Part shown: one piece after another, positions 1 to 8,404 of the stretch
Layout of the letters: the number at the start of each line of letters is the position of its first letter
Numbering within the stretch: position 1 is the first letter of the stretch
Assembly (NCBI GenBank): GCA_009929525.1
Contig: SAAH01000037.1
Coordinates: 1 to 33,704, forward strand
DNA length: 33,704 nt
Direction of reading: 5' to 3'
Source of the DNA: Clostridia bacterium
GTDB taxonomy: Bacteria; Bacillota; Clostridia; Lachnospirales; Lachnospiraceae
Program-made: the position numbers and the translations under genes
The notes under the pieces: generated by a model
Told to the model about the DNA's origin: nothing
Database searches by the model: none
The model's input: the letters and a program-made list of their open reading frames with translations, nothing else

Positions 1-98
1 AATCAGATTCCTTATATTTGGGGCATTTTTTGAAAGTTGTTTATAAAGACATGGTTTAATTCAGGTCTATGTGGATAAAACTGCGGAAACTCAAGTAT

Positions 99-1847
99 TC
101 AGAGAACTGTCTTCATCTTCCCAATTATTCCTTCCAGCGATTCCATCAGTTCTCTCGCCTGCACAAATTCATTTTTCTGCAGCATTTTCCTGATCCTGAT
201 CTCCAGTTCCTTTTTTTCCTGTTCAAGTATCAGGTAATCTTTATCAAAATGATTGGCATAGATCATCTGGCGGAACTTACGTGGGCTCATTCTCCGAACT
301 GTATTATTCTCTACAAAAAGGACATAGTCCACACAGTTTGCCACCGTGTAAAAATCATGGGACACCATGAGAACTGCACCTTTATACTCCGCTATCGCCT
401 CTTCCAGTGCGATCTGGGCATAGACATCCAAATGTCCTGTCGGCTCATCAAGGAGCAGCAGATTAGCCTCCTCCAGCGAGATCAAAGCCAGCTGGAACAA
501 GTCTTTTTCGCCGCCAGACAGTTCTTTTACCTTCTGATAAAGGGTATCTTCTTCGAAACCATATTTTTTCAAATATTCAATGGCATCCTGTTCCTTTTCA
601 AATCCATTTTCTTCAAATACTTTGACCAGAGTCTTATCACCATAAGCAGTTTCCCTAAACTGGGAAAACATCTGTATCTTGGCATCCTCGCTGATCATGA
701 CTGCTTCATTTTTATTCTCAAAAATATCTCTGAGCAGGGTGGTTTTTCCGGTTCCATTATCTCCCACGATGGCCACATGTTCTGTCGGCTTCATCTCAAA
801 ATTCACCTGTTCCAAAAGCTGCTCATCAAATGCCACACTATAATCTGTCAATGCAAGAATGTATTCTGCTTCAGCCACCTCGCCCAATTTAAAATGTATC
901 TCCGGCTGTTTGATATCTACAAAAGGTGCTTTTGTTTTTCTGGCTTTTAAGCGGTCTACGATCGTCTGTCTTGCATGGACTGCCCTTCCAAGCGTAGCAC
1001 TGTCGATCATCGTTGCCTTCATCCTGGCCTTTTCCAGTACCTTGACCTGCCGGTCGATCTCTTCCTGCTCCTTGGCTTCTGCTTCCTTCAGGTCGATCTT
1101 CGTTGCCAGAAGTTCATAATTATACTCGATATATGTCCCATCGAATTCCTGGATATCTGTATTCTCCAGCTGAAGGATCTTGTTGAAACAATGATTCAGC
1201 AGATAACGGTTATGGGTGATAACAATGAGCGTTCCCTTGTGGGCATTGATCAGGTTCCTCAATGCGTTCAGATGGGCAAAATCCAGATACACATCCGGTT
1301 CATCCATGATAAGAAGTCCCGGGCTTTGGACCATTTCCTTAATGATCTGTACCAGCTTAAATTCCCCTGCACTCAGGCTGGTGAGGCTTTGTTCTTCCAG
1401 CTTTTGCAGGTTTGCGATCTTCAGCTGCTTTTTAATATTGCTTTCATAAAAGTCTCCATCGATCGCATTGAACTCATCCAATGCTTCCTGATATCTTTCA
1501 AAGACTGTTTCCAGATCTTCTGCCGTCTCCATCTCTTTGCAGTAATCAGCAATCTTCTTTTCCAGCTTCACAAATTCCTGACTGATATACTGGAATACCG
1601 TCATATCTTCCTTCTGCGCCTGTGCCGAATACTGGCTCACATATCCGATCCGATCAGCTCCATCTATCTCAACCTTTCCATCATAAAGATAATCCTCTTC
1701 ATGCATGAGCAGGTCGATCAGCGTACTCTTTCCGGTGCCGTTCGTACCGATCAGCGCACAATGCATATCATTTTCTATTGTAAATGAAACTTCTTTATAT
1801 AAATCCTTTTGCGGATATCCATAGGATAACTTTTCAACCTTGATCAT
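99..1847 (-). CDS. ABC-F family twin-ATPase protein
   Basis: This 582-residue soluble protein has two ABC ATPase cassettes and no membrane segment, the ABC-F layout; members act on the ribosome as translation factors or antibiotic-protection proteins. Cassette 1 has Walker A GTNGTGKST (residues 34-42), a signature LSAGE and Walker B region MDEPD. Cassette 2 has GDNGTGKTT, ELSGGEKD and LLLDEPTGHLD. A charged helical linker rich in Glu, Lys and Arg lies between them (about residues 250-320). The chosen ATG (1847) has GGAGG four to five bases upstream; the open frame runs ten codons further but without such a site. Cassette 1 departs from consensus (LSAGE for LSGGE, DEPD for DEPT), so the two sites may not be equal. 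Family assignment is firm; whether it gives drug resistance or is housekeeping cannot be told from the sequence. Confidence 0.9.
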   Translation of the reverse strand: MIKVEKLSYGYPQKDLYKEVSFTIENDMHCALIGTNGTGKSTLIDLLMHEEDYLYDGKVEIDGADRIGYVSQYSAQAQKEDMTVFQYISQEFVKLEKKIADYCKEMETAEDLETVFERYQEALDEFNAIDGDFYESNIKKQLKIANLQKLEEQSLTSLSAGEFKLVQIIKEMVQSPGLLIMDEPDVYLDFAHLNALRNLINAHKGTLIVITHNRYLLNHCFNKILQLENTDIQEFDGTYIEYNYELLATKIDLKEAEAKEQEEIDRQVKVLEKARMKATMIDSATLGRAVHARQTIVDRLKARKTKAPFVDIKQPEIHFKLGEVAEAEYILALTDYSVAFDEQLLEQVNFEMKPTEHVAIVGDNGTGKTTLLRDIFENKNEAVMISEDAKIQMFSQFRETAYGDKTLVKVFEENGFEKEQDAIEYLKKYGFEEDTLYQKVKELSGGEKDLFQLALISLEEANLLLLDEPTGHLDVYAQIALEEAIAEYKGAVLMVSHDFYTVANCVDYVLFVENNTVRRMSPRKFRQMIYANHFDKDYLILEQEKKELEIRIRKMLQKNEFVQARELMESLEGIIGKMKTVL

Positions 1848-1919
1848 AAAACCTCCACGTGTGTTGACTGTTTGCATTTTCTACTGTTCCTGTTAATGAA
1901 TACCAAAGTATAACACAAA

Positions 1920-1972
1920 AGAGCAGGGATTTCCAGTGCCTGTGTGTGCTTCCTGACCTGGTTCCCTGCTCT
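1920..1972 (-). terminator. Rho-independent terminator after the aldo/keto reductase
   Basis: AGAGCAGGGA (1920-1929) pairs perfectly with TCCCTGCTCT (1963-1972), with a second small pairing CCAG/CTGG inside. Read on the minus strand the hairpin is followed by TTTTG, and it begins 30 bases past the stop of the reductase gene. It separates that gene from the ABC-F gene. Confidence 0.7.
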
Positions 1973-2001
1973 CATTTTCTTCTTTATTGATTCCTTACTC
2001 A

Positions 2002-2991
2002 CTATCTGGTATTCTGTGCCATAACGCCCACAAGACGATGCGGTGTATATGGTTCTTCCAGATACGCCATTTCTTCTTCGGTAAGTTTTAGTTCAACCGC
2101 ATTTGCAGCACCATCTACATGATGAGATTTGGTTGCACCGACTACCGGGGATGTTACTTTCGTAAGCAGCCATGCCAGGGAAATCTCTGTCATCGTCACA
2201 CTACGTTTCTCTGCCAGCTCGGCAACACGGGATATTATGATCCCATCCTGACCAGCGGCTGCATCGTATTTGAACTTTCCATAAGCATCCTCTTCCAGTC
2301 TTTTCGATGTTTCTCCCGGATGTTTTGAAAGTCTTCCGCCTGCCAGTGCACTGTACGGTGTGAGTGCGATATTATCCTCTTTGCACAACGGAACCATTTC
2401 CCTTTCTTCTTCACGGAAGATCAGATTGTAATGTCCCTGGATCGATACGAACTTTGCAAAACCTTCTTTATCTGCCAGTGCATTGGCCTTTGCAAGCTGC
2501 CATGCAAAGCAGTTTGAGATTCCAATATAGCGGGCCTTTCCTGCTTTTACCGCATTATTCAGACCCTCTAAAATCTCAAAAAGCGGAGTATTATAATCCC
2601 ACATATGGTAGATATAAAGATCCACATGATCCATGCCCAGATTATCCAGGCTCTTATCGATCATCGTCTCTACATGCTTTTGTCCGGAGATTCCAAGTTC
2701 AATCTCCTCTTTTGTACGAGGCAGGAACTTCGTAGCAACTACCACATCTTCCCTCTTCGCAAAATCCTTCAGTGCTCTGCCCAGATACTGTTCACTTGTT
2801 CCGCTTTGATATGCAATTGCTGTATCAAAGAAATTAATCCCACGATCCAGCCCCTGGCGGATGATCTTGCGGGAATCTGCCTCGTCTATCGTCCAACTAT
2901 GCTGACCTCTCGCTGCATCACCAAACCCCATACATCCCATACAGATACGGGATACGTTCAAATCTGAATTCCCTAATTTTGTATATTTCAT
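2002..2991 (-). CDS. Aldo/keto reductase
   Basis: A 329-residue NAD(P)H-dependent aldo/keto reductase of the (beta/alpha)8 barrel superfamily, expected to reduce aldehydes or ketones in the cytoplasm; the substrate is not predictable. The catalytic tetrad is present: Asp56 (FFDTA), Tyr61, Lys88 (ATKF) and His129 (YIYHMW). Length is normal for the family. The start follows GAGGCG. The gene is divergent from a TetR regulator (3194) and has its own good promoter with a -35 TTGACA and -10 TAAGTT; the base track CAAATAAGATAC just after the -10 is shared with the flavin reductase promoter at 18.8 kb. This layout suggests the TetR protein represses the reductase in response to a reactive small molecule (inference). 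Confidence 0.93.
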   Translation of the reverse strand: MKYTKLGNSDLNVSRICMGCMGFGDAARGQHSWTIDEADSRKIIRQGLDRGINFFDTAIAYQSGTSEQYLGRALKDFAKREDVVVATKFLPRTKEEIELGISGQKHVETMIDKSLDNLGMDHVDLYIYHMWDYNTPLFEILEGLNNAVKAGKARYIGISNCFAWQLAKANALADKEGFAKFVSIQGHYNLIFREEEREMVPLCKEDNIALTPYSALAGGRLSKHPGETSKRLEEDAYGKFKYDAAAGQDGIIISRVAELAEKRSVTMTEISLAWLLTKVTSPVVGATKSHHVDGAANAVELKLTEEEMAYLEEPYTPHRLVGVMAQNTR

Positions 2992-3024
2992 ATTTTCGCC
3001 TCATTTCCATTTAATCAACGTTTT

Positions 3025-3036
3025 GTATCTTATTTG
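3025..3036 (-). promoter_or_regulatory. Shared 12-base element, candidate operator
   Basis: CAAATAAGATAC on the minus strand sits one base downstream of the -10 box. Exactly the same 12 bases lie one base downstream of the -10 box of the flavin reductase gene (18841-18852). The position at the transcription start suits a repressor; the neighbouring TetR protein is the obvious candidate (inference). Confidence 0.45.
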
Positions 3037-3037
3037 A

Positions 3038-3066
3038 AACTTATCATACTTCTTGCTACTTGTCAA
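3038..3066 (-). promoter_or_regulatory. Sigma-A-type promoter of the aldo/keto reductase
   Basis: On the minus strand TTGACA (3066-3061), a 17-base spacer and TAAGTT (3043-3038) form a good vegetative promoter about 50 bases upstream of the reductase start codon. Confidence 0.65.
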
Positions 3067-3111
3067 TCATTAACTTTCATGTTATACTACACATAAATAT
3101 ACAAACATATT

Positions 3112-3173
3112 GAATTATTGTAACTATTCAGTAATCAGTATCCTGCAAGGCTGCTGAACAGTTACGTATTATT
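3112..3173. mobile_element. 46-bp IS66-like end pair (mini-element) with 8-bp target duplication
   Basis: GTAACTATTCAG (3120-3131) and CTGAACAGTTAC (3154-3165) are inverted copies (11 of 12 match) separated by 22 bases. The flanking octamers gaattatt (3112-3119) and gtattatt (3166-3173) match at 7 of 8 positions. The same end sequence GTAACTGTTCAG opens the element at 33612, and a sister pair lies at 19346-19390. IS66-family elements are known to start with GTAA and to make 8-bp duplications, so this looks like an internally deleted IS or a very short MITE. It lies in the 5' leader of the TetR gene, and could also act there as a hairpin. Confidence 0.55.
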
Positions 3174-3193
3174 TTAGAAAAGGATGGAACATT

Positions 3194-3838
3194 ATGCCAG
3201 AATTTGTACGAGCAAGAAGTCCGGAGCAAAAAGAACAGCGTATGAATGAGATCAAGATTGCGGTGGATACACTTTTTTCCGAAAAGCCATATCACGAAAT
3301 TACGATCACCACGATCGCTGATAAATTAAATTGGACACGAGCAAATCTATATCAATATATATCAACAAAAGAAGAAATATTTTTAGAAATATGTGCTGAC
3401 AAGAGAGACTTCTATTATGACTCCCTGAAGGCTGCATTTCCTCCCAACTGCGGATATTCTGTTGAAGTATTTGCTGAGGTCTGGTCCGGGATTTTGAATG
3501 CCCACAAAGATTTTCTTCATTACAGCGATATTTTATCTACTATTGTGGAAACCAATGTATCGGTTGAGCGGCTTGCTTCTTTTAAGAAAAGATACTATGA
3601 GAAGGCCTTTGAAGTATCTGATCTGCTTTGCTCCCACCTAAAGATTTCCAGGGAAGACAGTTATGAGATGTTTTTGAACATTCATTATCATGCAGTCGGG
3701 ATAGGCAGCATATGCCGCTGGAATCCACTGATAGCTGAGGCATTGGCAAAGGAAAATATCGCGGCACCTGCTATTGATTTCCGTGAAAATATGAAAAAAT
3801 ATATTCTTATGAACTTAAAATCGTATACGAATGCATGA
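3194..3838 (+). CDS. TetR/AcrR family transcriptional regulator
   Basis: A 214-residue one-component repressor. The N-terminal HTH is visible at about residues 30-55 (ITITTIADKLNWTRANLYQY), with the typical TetR pattern ending in YQYISTKEEIF; the rest is the helical ligand-binding and dimerisation domain, which gives no ligand clue. AGGATGG precedes the ATG at normal spacing. It is divergently placed from the aldo/keto reductase at 2991, with 202 bases between, so it most likely controls that gene and itself. A 46-bp IS66-like mini-element sits only 20 bases upstream of the start codon, between the likely promoter and the ribosome binding site, and may alter expression. Confidence 0.9.
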   Translation: MPEFVRARSPEQKEQRMNEIKIAVDTLFSEKPYHEITITTIADKLNWTRANLYQYISTKEEIFLEICADKRDFYYDSLKAAFPPNCGYSVEVFAEVWSGILNAHKDFLHYSDILSTIVETNVSVERLASFKKRYYEKAFEVSDLLCSHLKISREDSYEMFLNIHYHAVGIGSICRWNPLIAEALAKENIAAPAIDFRENMKKYILMNLKSYTNA

Positions 3839-3886
3839 ATAAATAAGTACCGCTGATCACCGTTTATCGTATTTGTATCATATAAC

Positions 3887-3929
3887 ACGAAAGAGCCACG
3901 TTCCTTTTTATAGGACATGGCTCTTTCGT
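3887..3929. terminator. Long hairpin downstream of the TetR gene
   Basis: ACGAAAGAGCCA (3887-3898) pairs with TGGCTCTTTCGT (3918-3929), with further pairing inside. It lies between the TetR gene (plus) and the kinase gene (minus), which converge, and could end transcription from both sides. The T tract after it is poor, so the call rests on position and stem length. Confidence 0.55.
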
Positions 3930-4025
3930 ATTCTTGCAGCGCAGTCTGTCTTTGCGGTAATTTATCCTACGATCATTTCTTCCATTTCACGTATCCGCAG
4001 TCTTACATTCCGGGGAACATGGGCA

Positions 4026-4631
4026 TCAATCATGCAATATTTTCTCCCGGCATCTCGTAATCTGCCGCAATAATTTCTCCTGGTCAATTTTGTTGAAATC
4101 TGTGGTATCCAGAACAATATGCGGTCCATTTGCCACAAACGTATCCATGCCTCTGTGGGTAATCCCACCGACAAAATCCTCATACGGAATCTTGGCCACG
4201 CGATTATTGTGCAGTTTTTCAGGATAGCAGTCATTTACAACATGTCCTCTGTGCCGGTCCAAACTTTCGTTTCTCTCTAAGAATCTCTGATATATTTTCT
4301 CATAATCCCCGGTCAGCGTAATGGTAATGGCTGTATACGAATATTGGTCCAGGATGGCAAGTAATCCCTCTTTTGATATATTTTCGAAATTATTTTCCAA
4401 TATAAAGGCCTGTTCTCTTTGCATAAGCTGTTTTGCCATGTAATACATGATGTTCATGCTGGCAACACCCAGTTTGACTTTTTCTTCCCTTGAACCAAAT
4501 CCGATCGTATCATACAGTAATTCCTTGATCCTGTCCTTAGAAATAACCGGAAGCTCCAAATGTTTTGATAAAAGTTCTGCCATCGTGCTTTTTCCCGCCG
4601 CTGGGATACCTGTAACCAATATACAATACAT
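4026..4631 (-). CDS. P-loop kinase-like AAA family ATPase
   Basis: A 201-residue soluble protein with a P-loop GIPAAGKST at residues 8-16 directly at the N-terminus, as in small-molecule kinases and zeta-toxin-like kinases. A DRIKELLYD segment follows, and RFLERNESLDRHRGH around residue 115 could form the mobile lid with its arginines. No sugar- or nucleotide-specific motif is recognised. It starts 24 bases after a DeoR-type regulator gene on the same strand, so the two form an operon; DeoR regulators often respond to phosphorylated sugars or nucleosides, which makes a metabolite kinase the best guess. AGGAGAG precedes the ATG. Confidence 0.75.
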   Translation of the reverse strand: MYCILVTGIPAAGKSTMAELLSKHLELPVISKDRIKELLYDTIGFGSREEKVKLGVASMNIMYYMAKQLMQREQAFILENNFENISKEGLLAILDQYSYTAITITLTGDYEKIYQRFLERNESLDRHRGHVVNDCYPEKLHNNRVAKIPYEDFVGGITHRGMDTFVANGPHIVLDTTDFNKIDQEKLLRQITRCREKILHD

Positions 4632-4655
4632 AGATTGTCTCTCCTGTTCTTTGGT

Positions 4656-5429
4656 CTATAGTTCTGCCACATCGACTTTTATACCAATCTCTTCTGCCTG
4701 GGACAAAAAATCCTCAGATACGTGTTCGTCTGTTATTATCAACTCGTAATCCTCTATTGTACATACCGAATGGATGGAATTCCGTCCTATCTTTTTAGAT
4801 GGATAGATTCCAATGTTCATTTTGCTGTTTTTCATGACCGCCCTTGCAAATGCGACCCCGGCGCTGTTATGTATTGACGCCCCAAAATCCACAGAAAGAG
4901 CGGAGTGTGACAAAAATGATTTGTCAATCTGGATGTTTTTTACCATTTGGATCGTATAAAAATCATGGCAATGTCCCCGATGTGACATTTCCCCACCCAG
5001 AAGGATGACAGCAATATTTTCCTTTTTTCTCAAAGCATCTGCGATCGTAACGGAATTGGTCAGTACTGTGAACTCCAGTTTCTCCGGAAGATTCAAAGCC
5101 ATGTAATATCCTACGGAGGATGTTGTAATGTAGATCACATCATGTTCTTTTATATATTGGATCGCACGCTTTGCCACTGTCATATAATCCTCGTCCACCT
5201 CCGGCAAATCTTTCGGATTATACGTTTTTTCCGGGTAGATTCCCTTTGGTTCTATCGCAATCGCACCGCCATGTGTCCTTTGCAGCAATCCCTTTGATTC
5301 CAGCAGCCTCAAATCTCTCCTGGCACAGTCTGCCGATACTTGATATGACTCCTGGATCTCGGATACCATGATTCTTCCTGTCTCATTGATTCTTTTGACG
5401 ATATCCTTTTGTCTTTCTTCCATGAACAT
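4656..5429 (-). CDS. DeoR/GlpR family transcriptional regulator
   Basis: A 257-residue regulator with an N-terminal winged HTH (residues about 5-57; RQKDIVKRINETGRIMVSEI, then SADCARRDLRLLESKGLLQRTHGGA, the classic DeoR signature with RTHGGA) and a C-terminal DeoRC sugar-phosphate sensing domain (TNSVTIADAL, LLGGEM). The first ATG has GAGG eight bases upstream and is preferred to the ATG two codons later. A near-ideal promoter lies at 5542-5570, and two TGTTTATT boxes follow the -10, likely autoregulatory sites. It precedes and probably controls the P-loop kinase gene in the same operon. Confidence 0.9.
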   Translation of the reverse strand: MFMEERQKDIVKRINETGRIMVSEIQESYQVSADCARRDLRLLESKGLLQRTHGGAIAIEPKGIYPEKTYNPKDLPEVDEDYMTVAKRAIQYIKEHDVIYITTSSVGYYMALNLPEKLEFTVLTNSVTIADALRKKENIAVILLGGEMSHRGHCHDFYTIQMVKNIQIDKSFLSHSALSVDFGASIHNSAGVAFARAVMKNSKMNIGIYPSKKIGRNSIHSVCTIEDYELIITDEHVSEDFLSQAEEIGIKVDVAEL

Positions 5430-5774
5430 AGTTTTTTCCTCACGCTTATCTTTGTTTTCATTTCCGTTTTCTTACTTCTTCTTGTTCTGTTTATTATTAC
5501 GTGCGTTTACATTTATTTATTTTTGTTTATTCTTGTTTCCTATTATACTTGCTCATTTCGAAAGATGCAATACTGGCTGGAAATATATTTTTCCATTTTG
5601 AAAGCCCTTATTACTGTTAGCTGGGGCAATGACAGGCAAGATTCGCCTCCTGCCCTGTGTCAGGACTAATAACGCGGCAATGGTATAAATGTTGCAAGAT
5701 GCCCCAATTCACTTAAAATCATCGTGTTTTGCCAGGCAAAACGGAATATATTTTTGCTCTTTTGTGTATATGCC
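5430..5774. promoter_or_regulatory. Intergenic region with DeoR-gene promoter
   Basis: On the minus strand TTGCAT (5570-5565), 17 bases and a perfect TATAAT (5547-5542) form a strong promoter for the DeoR gene. Two copies of TGTTTATT (plus strand 5488-5495 and 5524-5531, 36 bases apart) lie at and after the expected transcription start and could be operators. Farther left a small dyad GTTTTG/CAAAAC (5726-5742) lies 33 bases past the ABC permease gene; it lacks a convincing T tract. Nothing else is seen in this stretch. Confidence 0.6.
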
Positions 5775-7019
5775 CTATCTCCCACTCACCTGATAATTGC
5801 AATACGCCTTTTTCCCAATCAAGACAAATACCACCGTTAATAAAGAATACAAGATCGGAGCAAACTGCAGGGATGTAAGCTGAAGTCCAAAGATAGATAT
5901 CAATCTGCAGTCAGTGATTCCCAGATCCAGCTTCAACAGATTAAGAGGAATATAATTCCACATCTGTGAGATGGTGCGCATCTCATAGGGGATTGAGCAT
6001 AAGACCGCAAGGAAAATGATCGCGATCACCACAGCCATGGAACCAATATTACTGCGTAAAACTTCTGCAAGCATCATAGTAAAACACGTGATCATAATAT
6101 TCGACAGTAGTAAAATACCCAGTGTAATAAGAAAAATCTGTCCCACGGAAAGTGTTATCGAGGAATAAGGCATCGATAATTGAAGAACAGCATCGAAACC
6201 TGTGGTTCCATACATGAGAAATTCTATCCCCATCACGATTCCCATATAGATCAGCGTTACAACAAAGGACACCACTGCTCCTGCCGCCATTTTGGCGTAA
6301 AATACTTGTTTTCTTCCAAGCTTTGAGCACAGGATCAACTGATCCATCTTTCGTCCATGCTCGTCTGTAAATATCCCGCTAAGACAAACTGCAATAAAAA
6401 ATGTAACAACCATGCTGATAAGATACACTCCTGATATGGAGATCAGATCATTAAAGCTTTGTGCATATTGGAAAGTAAATGGTGTTTTCACCTGTTCTTC
6501 TTTTTCACTCCAATATTCTTTTTCGGATTCAGACAGTCGATAATTGTCCCACTGTGCCTCCACCGTTTGGCTTCTTTTTTCATACAGTTCTTCCGCTGTG
6601 ATAGTCACCGGATCCAGGTCTGATCCTGATGTGATAGACCGCACAAACCAGGTGATCTGATGCATGGGACGGATTATTTTCTGATATTCATCCGTAAAAA
6701 GATAAGCGATATTACTCCCCTCCGTTGAATCCTCTGTGGCTTCCTGAATCTCCTCCTGCAAAACCATCGCATCCTGCATCTTTCCTATGAGTTCATCATC
6801 TATCTTTTTCCCTGATAGTTTTTTCCCATTTTCCCGTTCGATCATCTGGCTTTGCGCATGAGTCTCATACACCTCTCCCTCCACATAAACGGCACCAAAA
6901 AAATACGAGGAAGCCAGTATCGTCACAAATACCCCAAGGACTACAAAGATAATCCAGAATAGCTTTCGTTTCATCAATTTCTTTAATTCAAATCTAAATA
7001 ATACACCCCAGATACCCAT
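5775..7019 (-). CDS. ABC-2 type transporter permease
   Basis: A 414-residue membrane protein. One membrane segment lies near residues 20-42 after a basic stretch (KKLMKRKLF), followed by a long, acidic, mostly extracytoplasmic region to about residue 190, then five more segments. This is the usual form of ABC-2/NatB-like permeases. Its start is three bases after the stop of the ATPase gene, with GGAGG supplied by the end of that gene, so translation is coupled. It forms the membrane half of the exporter with the ATPase at 7023 and is the last gene of the sigma-factor operon. Substrate is unknown; such systems often export peptides or handle envelope stress. Confidence 0.88.
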   Translation of the reverse strand: MGIWGVLFRFELKKLMKRKLFWIIFVVLGVFVTILASSYFFGAVYVEGEVYETHAQSQMIERENGKKLSGKKIDDELIGKMQDAMVLQEEIQEATEDSTEGSNIAYLFTDEYQKIIRPMHQITWFVRSITSGSDLDPVTITAEELYEKRSQTVEAQWDNYRLSESEKEYWSEKEEQVKTPFTFQYAQSFNDLISISGVYLISMVVTFFIAVCLSGIFTDEHGRKMDQLILCSKLGRKQVFYAKMAAGAVVSFVVTLIYMGIVMGIEFLMYGTTGFDAVLQLSMPYSSITLSVGQIFLITLGILLLSNIMITCFTMMLAEVLRSNIGSMAVVIAIIFLAVLCSIPYEMRTISQMWNYIPLNLLKLDLGITDCRLISIFGLQLTSLQFAPILYSLLTVVFVLIGKKAYCNYQVSGR

Positions 7020-7022
7020 CTG

Positions 7023-7715
7023 CTATTCCTCCATTCCCCTTAGATAAAATTCTTCCAGATCGCCCTCTATCTCTTCTCGTTTTCCCCTGAATATCAATTG
7101 TCCTTCCTTCATCACAAGGATCGTATCCGCTATCTTATCCACATCTGATACGATATGCGTTGATAAAATAATGATATTATCTTTTCCAAGTTCCTCGATC
7201 AGATTGCGAAAGCGAACCCGCTCCTTGGGATCCAACCCTGCTGTCGGCTCATCAAGGATCATGATCTTTGGGTCATTGAGCAGTGCCTGAGCGATCCCAA
7301 GACGCTGCTTCATCCCACCGGAGTATGTCTTTATTTTCTTTTTTGCTATATCGCTAAGAGATACAAGTTCCAGAAGTTCTGCAATCTTTTGCTCCGCAGC
7401 TTTGCGATCCAAACCTTTTAGCGAAGCCATATACATCAAAAAATCCCATCCCGTAAAGTTCGGATAATATCCAAAATCCTGTGGAAGATATCCCAAAAGC
7501 TCCCGATATTCCTCCGTATTCACGTCGATTCCATCATAAGAGATCGTTCCACTTGTGGGAGTAAGGATCCCGCATAACATACGCATCCACGTGGTTTTCC
7601 CGGCACCATTTGCTCCCAGAAGTCCATAGACACCCTTCTTAAGTGTGATGGAAATGCGGTCCACTGCTATCTTATTCTTATATTGTTTTGTCAGTCGGTC
7701 TACCTTTAATTCCAT
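7023..7715 (-). CDS. ABC transporter ATP-binding protein
   Basis: A 230-residue single ABC ATPase cassette: Walker A GANGAGKTT (residues 34-42), Q-loop region LPQDFGYYP, signature YSGGMKQR, Walker B IMILDEPTAGLDP and H-loop LSTHI. It is of the drug/Na+ exporter subfamily (CcmA-like). The ATG overlaps the end of the preceding membrane-protein gene by 10 bases and has GGAGG upstream. It energises the ABC-2 permease encoded next. Confidence 0.93.
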   Translation of the reverse strand: MELKVDRLTKQYKNKIAVDRISITLKKGVYGLLGANGAGKTTWMRMLCGILTPTSGTISYDGIDVNTEEYRELLGYLPQDFGYYPNFTGWDFLMYMASLKGLDRKAAEQKIAELLELVSLSDIAKKKIKTYSGGMKQRLGIAQALLNDPKIMILDEPTAGLDPKERVRFRNLIEELGKDNIIILSTHIVSDVDKIADTILVMKEGQLIFRGKREEIEGDLEEFYLRGMEE

Positions 7716-8404
7716 GCCAGTTCCTCCGTTTTTTGAATCATTTTATAGCTTTCCCAAATCGTCATTCCGATCAATAACAGTAGCACCAGACACCATAGCT
7801 TCTGATATTTCGCTTCATATATCACAGGGTAACAACTGGTTATTGTAATTCCACCCACACACACGAATGCCGCCAGTCCTGCACAGGCATAAGTCGCATC
7901 TTTCCCTCTCCATCTTCGAACTATTGCAAGATTTCCCAAGGCAGTCAGCATATATGGTCCAAGAAGATACAGGGCATTTTCCCAAAAGTTTTGAGGCAGC
8001 ACCACTGCTGCCAGCGCCAGGATTAAGATATTCTCCATCCCCAGAATCCCCATTTTCGCCATCATTACACTTTTCACCGAAAAACGCGCTGCCATCTCTA
8101 ACTCATCCATACCGCAGGTGATGGAGCGCACACTTTCTGTCACAGAAATCAGCACTAAAAATGGGGTCAGCGAAAATACCAGTGCAATAAGCTTCGGTTC
8201 CAATACTCTGCTGGTCAAAAAAATACCGGCAAACACTAATACTGAAGTGACCCATACCCATCCTGAGATATATCTGACCTGAAGTAACAGCATATTCCAA
8301 AGGCTGATTTTTCTTCTATGCATTTTCTTTAAAAATTCATTCTTCCCGGTTGGCGCCGGTGCCTGATATACCTGTCGCAGCTGCTGTTTTATTCCTATTC
8401 TCAT
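7706..8404 (-). CDS. Six-TM membrane protein of the sigma/ABC operon
   Basis: A 232-residue protein not matched to a named family. It has a basic cytoplasmic N-terminus of about 40 residues (QQLRQVYQAPAPTGKNEFLK) and about six hydrophobic segments after residue 43. The ATG has AAAGGAG eight bases upstream and lies inside the sigma factor gene, giving a 68-base overlap. Position between an ECF-like sigma gene and an ABC exporter, plus a soluble N-terminal tail before the membrane part, fits a membrane-bound antagonist of the sigma factor, but no anti-sigma zinc motif is visible, so this remains inference. It could equally be a second permease subunit. Confidence 0.75.
   Translation of the reverse strand: MRIGIKQQLRQVYQAPAPTGKNEFLKKMHRRKISLWNMLLLQVRYISGWVWVTSVLVFAGIFLTSRVLEPKLIALVFSLTPFLVLISVTESVRSITCGMDELEMAARFSVKSVMMAKMGILGMENILILALAAVVLPQNFWENALYLLGPYMLTALGNLAIVRRWRGKDATYACAGLAAFVCVGGITITSCYPVIYEAKYQKLWCLVLLLLIGMTIWESYKMIQKTEELAWN

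Noticed and set aside
69-1787. Long plus-strand open frames across the ABC-F gene
   Set aside because: They are antisense to a gene with clear ATPase motifs, encode low-complexity Phe/Leu/Ile/Cys-rich chains and have no ribosome binding site; they are shadows.
99-1847. Named antibiotic-resistance ABC-F gene (Vga/Lsa/Msr type)
   Set aside because: Only general ABC-F motifs are visible; a specific resistance name cannot be supported.
3120-3165. Palindrome upstream of the TetR gene as its operator
   Set aside because: Possible, but the same arms occur at 19.3 kb and at the end of the IS at 33.6 kb with 8-bp flanking duplications, so a mobile origin is preferred.
5726-5742. Small dyad GTTTTG/CAAAAC as the terminator of the ABC permease operon
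   Set aside because: The stem is only six base pairs and the following bases on the minus strand are not a T tract; noted only within the gap entry.
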